Assembly: GCF_036850765.1 (NCBI RefSeq) | Contig: NC_089490.1 | Location: 386,708,558 to 386,772,557, forward strand | Length of the DNA stretch: 64,000 bases | Source of the DNA: Saccopteryx bilineata | Taxonomy: Eukaryota; Chordata; Mammalia; Chiroptera; Emballonuridae | Reading direction: 5' to 3' | Shown here: positions 26,701 to 38,100 of the stretch, piece after piece | Layout of the letters: the number at the start of each line of letters is the position of its first letter | Position numbering within the stretch: position 1 is the first letter of the stretch | Program-made: the position numbers and the translations under genes | The notes under the pieces: model-generated | The model's input: the letters and a program-made list of their open reading frames with translations, nothing else | What the model was told of the DNA's origin: nothing | The model's database searches: none

Positions 26701-29700
26701 TGAAGAACTTAGCGATTAAGAGACTCCGCTCAGCTTCGGCTCTGACCTGGCAGTAAGGTGGGGATGTGAGAGTCACGGCCGGTTAAAGCAGAGGAAGTGG
26801 AAGGCACGCAGCAGCCACTGTTCCTCGTCAGTCCTGAAACCCATCTGGACACATGTCACCATTGCCCCCAGTTCCAGAATGGGACTATTTCTGGCAGTTG
26901 AGAACATTTCCTTTTCTAACCCTGCAAGTAGCTTGAAAGCATTTTCTCTAAATTCTGCTTGAAAACTACTCAGTTCCTTGTTTAGTTCTCTCTCTATATA
27001 CCGTGTTATACGTGATTTTTAAAAAACCACCTGTCATTCTCTGCATCCTTCCTGAAAGCCTTCCTCACCAAGTCCACACTGTGGTGGCTCGTTTTCCTGT
27101 GCTGCAGGGTACAGCCTCACTGTTTGCTTTGCCAATAGACAATGAAGCCGCCTTTCTGGCATCGGACAGTGAGGTCCTCAGAGCTCATCCAGCCTCTTCT
27201 AATCATCCTGTGGCCACTTTTTTAGCAAATATCTACAACCTGTTCCCAAAATGATGCCACATGTTTAAACTTTGTTATGGCAACACTCCCTTGATACCAA
27301 GTACTATTTCAGTTATCTGTTTCTGCCTAAAAAACCAACTCCAAAATTTACTGGCTTAAACAAAATTTTTATTTGCTCAAAATTCTGCAGTGTCAGTTGA
27401 GCCCAGCTGGGCATTTCTTCTGGTCTGTTTGGCGCCGTGCATGCAACTCCAGACATGCAGAGCCTCCCCAAGGGCTGGCCTCCCGAGCGAGCTTTACCCA
27501 CGAGCCTGGCGCCCCAGCCGAGTGGCTGGAGTGGCCCAGCCACAGCTGGGTGTGTCCTCTCCCCAGGTGGCCGCCCCAGCAGCGTAGCTGGGCCTTTTCC
27601 CAGTGTGGCTCAGGGCCCTCCCAGAGCCTGACCAGGCACTGGACAGCACCACTCTATCCAGGGAAGAGCCAGGCCGGCTCAGTGTCAAGGGCAAGGAGAT
27701 GTCCTCCATCCGCTCGTTATGACAAAGACCGTGGGGCGCACGCGCCCATCTCGAATCTACCAGTTCCCTTCAGAGGAGTGGCAAGGCTGAGGGCTCCCCA
27801 GCAGCCATGAGGAACACCAGGAGCCCACGTACAACCTCTTCAAAGCTGGAAGAAATGAACAACACGCCTAGAATTCTATACCATCAAAAACATCCCCCAG
27901 ATATTAAGATGGAAAGAAGATGTGTTCAAACCAACAGAAATCCAGAGAATTTGGCACCAGTAGGCCTGCCCTGAAATGAGCAGTAAAGGGAGTTCTTCAG
28001 GAGGTGGTCCCAGATAGGAATGTGAGCACGCAGGAGGGAGCGAGAGCGCTGGAAAGGGAAAGGGAAGTGCACGGCGATGCACAGAGTACGAGCGGCGGCA
28101 GAGCCCTGAGCAGCCGCAGCCTCCGGTGTGCTGACGTGGCTGCTGGTCGGTGTGCTGTCGTGGCTGCTGGTCGGTGTGCTGACGTGGCTGCTGGTCGGTG
28201 TGCTGACGTGGCTGCTGGTCGGTGTGCTGACGTGGCTGCTGGTCGGTGTGCTGTCGTGGCTGCTGGTCGGTGTGCTGACGTGGCTGCTGGTCGGTGTGCT
28301 GACGTGGCTGCTGGTCGGTGTGCTATCGTGGCTGCTGGTCGGTGTGCTGACGTGGCTGCTGGTCGGTGTGCTGACGTGGCTGCTGGTCGGTGTGCTGTCG
28401 TGGCTGCTGGTCGGTGTGCTATCGTGGCTGCTGGTCGGTGTGCTGACGTGGCTGCTGGTCGGTGTGCTGACGTGGCTGCTGGTCGGTGTGCTATCGTGGC
28501 TGCTGGTCGGTGTGCTGACGTGGCTGCTGGTCGGTGTGCTGACGTGGCTGCTGGTCGGTGTGCTGACGTGGCTGCTGGTCGGTGTGCTGATGTGGCTGCT
28601 GGTCGGTGTGCTGACGTGGCTGCTGGTCGGTGTGCTGTCGTGGCTGCTGGTCGGTGTGCTGTCGTGGCTGCTGGTCGGTGTGCTGACGTGGCTGCTGGTC
28701 GGTGTGCTGTCGTGGCTGCTGGTCGGTGTGCTGTCGTGGCTGCTGGTCGGTGTGCTGACGTGGCTGCTGGTCGGTGTGCTGACGTGGCTGCTGGTCGGTG
28801 TGCTGTCGTGGCTGCTGGTCGGTGTGCTGACGTGGCTGCTGGTCGGTGTGCTGACGTGGCTGCTGGTCGGTGTGCTGTCGTGGCTGCTGGTCGGTGTGCT
28901 GACGTGGCTGCTGGTCGGTGTGCTGACGTGGCTGCTGGTCGCTGCAACACACGAAGGGAGGGTGTGGATGGAGGTTAGGAGTCCTGAGGTTTCACTGGTA
29001 CCGGCCCACTAGTAACAGTAGTCGTTTGTGTTGGACTGTCATAAGTAGGGATGCACATTTTAAGCTGTAGTCTAACTACTAAAAATGGGTTTAAAATGTA
29101 ATTTAATTGAAGGAAAGTGGGATAATGTAAAACATTTGATTAATTCAGAGAAAGTCAAACGCACAGGCGCATAAAAATAGGACACAGTAAAAACAGAGCC
29201 AAGAATATCAGTAATTAAGTACAAAAAGGTTATATAATTGAAGCATTTTCTATGGAATAGATTTTTTTAAATCTAACCTATGTTGCTTATATGGAAACAC
29301 TTTAAATATTAAAGTGTTTAAAGGGTACAGAGGGTTAAAAGTACAACAGTGGAGAATATTACACTAGACAATAAGAAAACAAGTATAGCTACAGTCTTGT
29401 TAGAAACGATGAGCTTTGAAATAGGAACCATTACTAGAGTGAGAGGGGTAACATGAAAGGTGGATAATGGTAGCCGCTAGGGATGATACCGAGCGTCGGA
29501 GCTCTCCTAACTGCTAGCAGGTGTCTGGCATGGCACGTCATTTCGGAAAACAGTTTGGTCGTCTGTTGAAAGTTAAGCATATTATGACCCAGTAATTTTG
29601 CTGCTAGGTGTTTATTAAAGATATATGAAAACACACATCCACAAAATTCTTTTTTTTTTTAAATGTTCATAACAGATTTATTCATAATAGGTAAAATACC

Positions 29701-32700
29701 TGGAAACAGATGCCCATCATTAGAAGAATGGATAAACAATGGTATAGTTATATGATGGATACTACTCAGCTTTCTTGCTGAGATCCAACATACATATTGA
29801 TGAATCTCAAAAATACACTAATAAAAGATGTTGGGCCTGACCAGGCAGTGGCGCAGTGGATAGAGCATTGGACTGGGATGCGGAGGACCCAGGTTTGAGA
29901 CCCTGAGATTGCCAGCTCATCTGGAATGAGCAAAAAGAAAAAAAAAAAAAAAGCTCACCAGCTTGGACCCAAGGTCCTTGGCTTGAACAAGGGGTTACTC
30001 AGTCTGCTGAAGGCCCGCGGTCAAGGCACATATGAGAAAGCAATCAATGAACAACTAAGGTGTCGCAACGAAAAACTAATGATTAATGCTTCTCATCTCT
30101 CTCCGTTCCTGTCTGTCTGTCCCTGTCTATCCCTCTCTCTAACTCTCTGTCTCTGTAAAAAAGAAAAAAAAAAAGATGTTGGATACCAAAAAAAAAAAAA
30201 AAAAGTGCCTAATGAGTGATCTCCACTCTGAAATTCTAGCATGGGCAACACTAACCTGTGGTGATAGAAATCAGATCAGCCTGACCAGGCGGTGGCACAG
30301 TGGAGAGAACACTGGCCTGGGACACAGAGGACCCAGGTTTGAAACCCCGAGGTCGCAGGCTTGAGCATGGGCTCATCTGGCTTGAGCACAGGCTTACCAG
30401 CTTGAGCAGGGGTCCCCAAACTACGGCCTGCGGGCCACATGCGGCCCCCTGAGGCCATTTATCCGGCCCCCGCTGCACTTCCGGAAGGGGCACCTCTTTC
30501 ATTGGTGGTCAATGAAAGGAGCACATTGACCATCTCATTAGCCAAAAGCAGGCCCATAGTTCCCATTGAAATACTGGTCAGTTTCTTGCAGTGTGCATAG
30601 GGATTTGTTCATAGTTTTTTTATAGTCCGGCCCTCCAACTGTCTGAGGGACAGTGAACTGGCCCCCTGTGTAAAAAGTTTGGGGACCCCTGAGCTTGAGC
30701 ATGGGGTCGCTGGCTTGAGCCCAAAGGTTGCTGGCTTGAAGCCCAAGGTTACTGGCTTGAGCCCAGGGTCTCTGGCTTGAGCAAGGGGTCACTCTGCTGT
30801 AGCCCCCCCAATCAAGGCACATATAAGAACAACTAAGGTGCCACAATGAAGAATTGATGCTTCTTATCTCTCTCCCTTCCTGTCTGTCTGTTTCTGGTTT
30901 TGTTTTTTTTTTTTTGTTTTTGTTTTTTTTTTTTTTTTTCATTTTTCTGAAGCTGGAAACAGGGAGAGACAGTCAGACAAACTCCCGCATGCGCCCGACC
31001 GGGATCCACCCGGCACGCCCACCAGGGGCGACGCTCTGCCCACCAGGGGGCGATGCTCTGCCCATCCTGGGCATCGCCATGTTGCGACCAGAGCCACTCT
31101 AGCGCCTGAGGCAGAGGCCACAGAGCCATCCCCAGCGCCCGGGCCATCTTTGCTCCAATGGAGCCTTGGCTGCGGGAGGGGAAGAGAGAGACAGAGAGGA
31201 AAGCGCGGCGGAGGGGTGGAGAAGCAAATGGGCGCTTCTCCTGTGTGCCCTGGCCGGGAATCGAACCCGGGTCCTCCGCACGCTAGGCCGATGCTCTACC
31301 GCTGAGCCAACCGGCCAGGGCTAGTTTCTGTTTTTTTTCTCTGAGTCTCTCTGTCTCTTGTGGAAGGAAGGAAGGAAGGGAGGGAGGGAGGGAGGGAGGG
31401 AGGGAGGGAGGGAGGGAGGGAAGGAAGGAAGGAAGGAAGGAAGGAAGGAAGGAAGGAAGGAAGGAAGGAAGGAAGGAGAAAGAGAGAAGATCTGTGATTG
31501 CTTTGTGGGGGGAAAGGGTTAACTGGGAAGCATTTTTAAAGGACTTTCCGAATAATTAGAAGTTTTCTGTCTTTAATTGTCAAAACTAAATGTTACATTT
31601 AAGAGCTGAGCATTGCCAGACCTGTGGTGGCACAGTGGATAAAGCGTCGACCTGGAAATGCTGAGGTCGCCGGTTCAAAACCCTGGGCTTGCCTGGTCAA
31701 GGCACATATGGGAATTGATGCTTCCTGCTCCTCCCCCCTTCTCTCTCTCTCTCTCTCCCCTCTCTATAACGAATAAATAAAATCTTTAAAAAAAAAAAGC
31801 TGAGCATTTCGCTCTGTTAATTATACCTGTATTTTTTTAGTGAAGGTTAAATAAATAATTTACACCACCAAAAACTGATAGATGTACGTGTAATCAACAG
31901 ACTTGCTCTACAAGTCACTAGAGGGATTTGTTTAGACCACAGGAAAACCATCCCAGATGGAAACTCAGAAATACAAGAAAAAATGAAGACCAGCAGAGAA
32001 GATAAATATTAACTATAAAAGAGCATGCCTATACTAAATAATGAAAGTAGTGTTTTCTGAGGTTAAAATTCATGACAACAATAATACAGAAAGCAGAAGG
32101 GAGCTGCATGGACCATCAAGGTAGTCTTAGGTCCATTAGACATTTCACTCTACTATCGGCCTCACTTGGGATGCACTTCAAAGGATAGTGGGTAGGAAAC
32201 TACAACCGCACCAGGCGTGTACCTCCCTAGACATGGTAAACTGGACAGCACACCTAGACAAAGACATTATGAGGAAGAAAACTGTAGGTTAATCTCACTC
32301 ATGAATTTAGGTATCAAAACCATAAGCAAAATACTAACAGACTGAATCCAATGGCATTTTTTTAAGATGCACCTTCACCAAGTTGGGTTTATCCCAGAAA
32401 TGCAAAAATGGTTTAACTATGGAAAAATCTTAAATTACATTCACCAAATTAAAGAAGAAAGATTATGAAATCATTTCAGTAGATTGCATTTGATAAAATT
32501 CAGTACCGCCTGACCTGTGGTGGCGCAGTGCATAAAGCGTCGACCTGGAAATGCTGAGGTCGCCGGTTCAAAACCCTGGGCTTGCCTGGTCAAGGCACAT
32601 ATGGGAGTTGATGCTTCCAGCTCCTCCCCCCTTTTCTCTCCCTGTCTCTCCTCTAAAAAAAAAAAAAGAAAAAGAAAAAAAAAATTCAGTACCGTTCATG

Positions 32701-34199
32701 ACATAAAACTAATATAAATTAGAATAGACAAAAGAAAAGAAATAAGAAAATAGACAATGAATTCCTTAATCTGATGGAAAGAATAAACAAAACATCTACA
32801 TCAAAGATGATTGTTAATGGGGGAAATCAGGAAAAAGATTGCCCGCTTCTTTTCAACCTTATACTGAGAGTCCTAGCAAGTAAAACCAAGTAAAAGAAGT
32901 TAAGGGCGGCCCTGGCCTGTTGGCTCAGCGGTAGAGCATCGGCCTGGTGTGCGGGGGACCCGGGTTCAATTCCCGGCCAGGGCACATAGGAGAAGCGCCC
33001 ATTTGCTTCTCCACCCCCCACCCCCCCTCCTTCCTCTCTGTCTCTCTCTTCCCCTCCCGCAGCCAAGGCTCCATTGGAGCAAAGATGGCCCGGGCGCTGG
33101 GGATGGCTCCTTGGCCTCTGCCCCAGGCGCTAGAGTGGCTCTGGTCAGGGCAGAGCGATGCCCCAGAGGGGCAGAGCATCGCCCCCTGGTGGGCAGAGCG
33201 TTGCCCCTGGTGGGCGTGCCGGGTGGATCCCGGTCGGGCGCATGCGGGAGTCTGTCTGACTGTCTCTCCCCGTTTCCAGCTTCAGAGAAATACAAAAAAA
33301 AAAAAGTTAAGGGCATAAGTAGTAGGAAGAAAAAAAATACATTCAGAAATTATATGATTATCTACATAGCAAACCCCAAAGAATCTACAAATTGTTAGAA
33401 ATAACATTTTAACTATAAAAATAAATTATACCTCTATACAGCAGCAAAATAATATTAAGAAAGTAATTTTTAAAAAAATATTTGCATTGATAGAAAAATA
33501 TAAAGTTCCCAGTTATAAATCTAACAAAACAAATTGTAAGATCTGTGTGTAGAAAGTGATAAAACCTATTGAAAGTCATTTTAAAAGACCTAAAATAGCC
33601 TGGCCAGGCGGTGGCGCAGTGGATGGAGTGTCGGACTGGGATGCGGAGGACCCCGTTTCGGGACCCTGCGGTCGCTGGCTTGGGCGCAGGCTCATCTGGG
33701 TTGAGCAAAAAAAAAAAAAAAAAAGCTCACCAGCTCGGACCCAAAGTCGCTGGCTCAAGCAGGGGGTCACTCAGTCTGCTGAAGGCCCACGGTCAGGGCA
33801 CATATGGGAAAGCAATCAATGGACAACTAAGGTGTCACAGCGAGAAACTGATGCTTCTCATCTCCGTTCCTGTCTGTCTGTCCCTATCTATCCCTCTCTC
33901 TGACTCTCTCCTCTGTCCCTGTAAAAAAAAAAAAAAGACCTAAATAAACAGGTTTATAATGTTCGTGGATAAAAAGACACACATAAACATGTCTGCTTTC
34001 CCCAATTTGTTTTATAGAGTCATTGCTATTATAATAATAATTTTTTAAAAGGCATTTTTGTGGCACTTGAAAAGCAGATCTTGCCCCTGGCCAGCTGGCT
34101 CAGTGGTAGAGTGTTAGCCAGGCATGTGGATGTTCTGGGCTAGATTCCTGGTAAGGGCACACAGGAAAGGTACCCATCTGCCTCTCCACCCCTCTTGCT

Positions 34200-34240
<41 letters not shown>

Positions 34241-35092
34241 TTCTCTCTTCCTCTCTCTCTTCCTCCTGCATCCATGGCTCGATTGTAGCAAGTTGGCCCT
34301 GAGCACTGAGGATGGCTTCATGGCTACCACCTCAGGTGTTAAGAAGAGCTTCATTGCTGAGCAACAGCAACACCCTCTAGTGGGCTTGCCTGGTGGATCT
34401 CAGTCAGAGTGCATGCAAGAGTCTGTCTCTGCCTCCCCTCCTCTCACTGAATAAAGAAAAAAGAAAAGCAGATCTTTACATTTATATGGAAACGTAACAA
34501 ATAGACATGACACTCTTGAAAAGAAGAATAAGGTTGTAAGAATTGCCATACTTTTATGAAAAATTATAAAATAAGACATTATGCCATTTGCTCAAGAATA
34601 AACCAAACTCACTAGTGGAACTAAATAGAAAGCCCAGGACAGACTCATAAAATAACTGCAGAAGATGAATGGGAAGAGGAGGCCCATTGAAGAGGCTGTG
34701 CTGGAGCAATTGCTTAGTTATCTTCAATCTTGACCTTACATCTGACACAAAAAAATCAATTCTGTGTGAATTAAGGACTCGGGTATCAAAAACTAAACTT
34801 GAAGAATTAGAGTAAAATATGGGAGATGTTCTCTGTGGCCTTGGAGTACAGAACAATTTTTTTTTTTAAATAATAAAAGCATTAAACATAAAGAAAATGT
34901 TCAAGTACATTAAGTTTAAATTTTTTTAATTAAAGATGTTTTTAAATTAAGCAGATAAGCCAGAGTAAGAGAAATGATAGATAACACATTTAACCTACAA
35001 GGATTAGTATGTAAAACATAGAAATAAAATGAGAAAAACAATAAAACAAAAATGCATAAAAGATATTAACAGACATTTCATGGAAGAAAGAG

Positions 35093-35139
<47 letters not shown>

Positions 35140-38100
35140 ACCAATAAACACAAGAAACAGTTCTCAATGTCATTTCTAATCAAGAAGTGCAATAGAAGAC
35201 CCCTAATGATAATACCAAGGATTAGAAAGGAAATTGATTGAGGGGTACTTTTAAACATTGATAGGGTTGTGAAACGTCACAACTCCTTAAGGAAACATTT
35301 GGCATTCTCCTGTTATTTGGATATTTGCATATCCTATGACCCAGTAATTTCACTCCTAGGTATTCTAGACTACAGAAACAAAACTCTTTGTGCATTTATA
35401 TGCAACAGTAGACTTAAAAACAGGAAATAACTCAAAGCCCGCATCTACAGAATATGAATAAACACATTATAGTATATTCCCTTGATGGACATTTAATTGT
35501 GCAGCGAGGAAATTGAACTAAAGCTACATAGAACAACGTGGATGAATCTTGGAAGTAGTGTGTTGAGTAAAAACCCCAAGACCCAGTAGACTGCTTAAAG
35601 GTATTACACCATTTTTATACTGCCCAGAAAGAGGTTAACTAAATATATTATTGAGCAAATAGATATGTGTGTGAGTGATAGAATGGTGTTTGAACAGTGG
35701 ATGTACCTCTGGAGAAAAGGCCAGAGGCTGGAATAGTGTAAGAGCATAAAGGCAGATGCAAGTTCATTCTTTGATAGATAGGATGGCAGTTTCTGGGATA
35801 TCCATTATTTTGTGTTTTACAGCGTAAGTATATTTTATATGGTTACATATTTGTTATATATAATTGAATAAATGTGTTCTTTTATATGTGTCAAATATTG
35901 ACATTAAAGAAAGATGATTTTATTTCTTCAAGAAAGAATCCTTTGGGGAAGCTAGTCAAGGGATCAAGTCACCAAGAAGGAAGAACCAGTCAGGCTAACT
36001 TCATTTTTTGTTTGTTTGTTTGTTTCCTGTATTTTTCTGAAGCCAGAACCGGGGAGAGACAGTCAGACAGACTCCCGCATGCGCCCGACCGGGATCCACC
36101 CGGCACGCCCACCAGGGGGCGACACTCTGCCCACCAGGGGGCGATGCTCTGCCCCTCCCGGGCGTCGCTCTGTTGCGACCAGAGCCACTCTAGTGCCTGG
36201 GGCAGAGGCCAAGGAGCCATCCCCAGCGCCCGGGCCATCTTTGCTCCAGTGGAGCCTCGGCTGCGGGAGGGGAAGAGAGAGACAGAGAGGAAGAAGAGGG
36301 GGAAGGGGTGGAGAAGCAGATGGGTATTTCTCCTGTGTGCCCTGGCCGGGAATCGAACCCAGGACTTCTGCACGCCAGGCCGATGCTCTACCACTGAGCC
36401 AACCGGCCAGGGCTAACTTCAGATTTCTCTGCATCAGCTGTCCACGCCAAGAGGCAGTGGAGCAACACCAACCTATTATTCAGGGAAAGAAAGGACAAGC
36501 CACAACTTCATATCGAGCCAGCTGTCCTCAGGTGAAGGCTGCAGACGGAAAGTTTTGAACATAAACAACTATATTCGTTGCCTAGGGCTGCCAGAACAAA
36601 ATACCACAATAGAAATTCTTTTCTCACAATTCCGGGGGCTATAATACTAATACTCAGATGCCAGGAGGCTTGGTTGCCTCTGAGTCCTCTCTCCTGGCCT
36701 TGCAAATGTCAGTGTTCCTGCTGCCTCCTCCCATGGGCATCTTGTTGTACATGTGACCCTGGCATGTCATCTCTTTTTGTTTCTATAAATCCTTCCAGAT
36801 CCCTTTAGATTGGATCAGAATGCCATATACATGGCCTCATTTTAACTCAGTTACATCTTTAAAGCTCTTACCTCCAAATACAAGTTACATTCTGAGGCAC
36901 TAGTACCAGAAGTTGTGACCGCAAACATGAATTTGGGGGGAACACATGTCAGCTCGTAACAACCTCAAAGAATGTCGTTTCTGTGAACTCTTCTTAAGGA
37001 AACTGCTAGACAATGGCCTTCAGCCAACCAAGAGATGACCGGGGAGACCTCACAAAAGTTCTTGTCAGTGGTCAGTGAGTATATTTAACTGTAGAACCAA
37101 TACAGAAACAGGTGGGCAATAAGGTGGTAGGACAAAGTATAAATTCTATATGCCCTGACAGTGAAGAATGATAAAATTACCAAAAATATAAAAAAAAGAA
37201 AAAGACTGGAAAAAGGAAATAAGTGAAGAACGATGGTAAGTTTTCTGATGGCCTCATCCGAAATTGCTGGAAATTAGAGATAATCTATCCGTCGGACAAA
37301 TGAAATAGCTAGGAAAATCCAAAACTAGACCTAAATAAGTCCTAGAATTTTGTTTGTGGTAAAGGCAGCATCTTAGTGGGGGGAAGAGATGAATTATTCA
37401 TTGACTGTTATTGTCACAACTTAGTAGCCATCTGGAAAAAAATAAAATTGAAGCCATATTACTTATACCAAGTTGAATTTCAAATGGATCAAATTTTAAT
37501 ATGAAAAAGTAAACTATAAAAGTTATAAAATGTCTTGATATCCTTGAAGTAAGCAAGACCTTTCCAACTACAACTTGAAATCCAGAAGTCATTGGAGATA
37601 AAGAAACTGAACTGTATAGAAATTGAAAGTCCAGAGGTGAACTTCAGAAAACTGAGGGAATGTATCAGTAATTCATATCACAGGCAATGGACTCATCTTC
37701 CTAATATATAGAGAGCTTTTTCAAATAAGACAAAAACTTCCCAGAAAAATTTAAAAAACATATAAGAACAGATACTATACAGAAAAATACAAGAGGACCT
37801 CAAGCACGAAATGGTGACCAGCTCCTCCCAGGAGGCAGGGGCACTCAGAGTTCGGTGGGAGGTTAAATTGTCACAGTCCTGTGGAGGACAATGTGGTGAT
37901 ACCCATCAGAATGACAAGTGTGTATCCCCTTGACATAGCATTCTGCACCTGAAAATGGAGCCTACAAATGCAAAATTACACCTGACAGGTTTTTTTGTGC
38001 AGCATTATTTGTAATAGTAAACACTGGGGAAGAGAGGGATATTCATTAACAAGAATCTAATAAATAATGGTACAGCCATACAACGAAATACACAGTTCAT

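Larger units (their letters stand above)
30279..31361 (+). mobile_element. SINE family C split by two later insertions
   Basis: Pieces 30279-30406, 30692-30896 and 31324-31361 read through as one C SINE (GGCTTGAG repeats, AATCAAGGCACATATAAGA, TCTCTGTCTCT tail). It was cut by a hAT element and then by an A SINE. Confidence 0.82.
31810..35850 (+). mobile_element. Old L1 (ORF2 and 3' UTR) cut by four SINEs
   Basis: L1 ORF2-like sequence (GGTATCAAAACCATAAGC, GTTGGGTTTATCCCAGAAAT, AGTCCTAGCAAGTAAAACC) runs through 32508, 32695-32896, 33315-33582, 33945-34068 and 34477-35850. It ends with L1M 3' sequence (TATGACCCAGTAATTTCACT, AACGTGGATGAATCTTGG). No long frame survives. Confidence 0.75.

Noticed and set aside
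28125..28940. CRISPR-like array
   Set aside because: The repeats are contiguous, without unique spacers, in a vertebrate intron.
28004..28978. 324-, 317- and 294-codon open frames as protein genes
   Set aside because: They are created by a 24-bp tandem repeat on both strands, lie within an intron and have no non-repeat domain.
32947..33398. Open frames with [25 protein letters not shown] proteins at many sites
   Set aside because: The same peptide recurs wherever an A-family SINE lies; these are SINE shadows.
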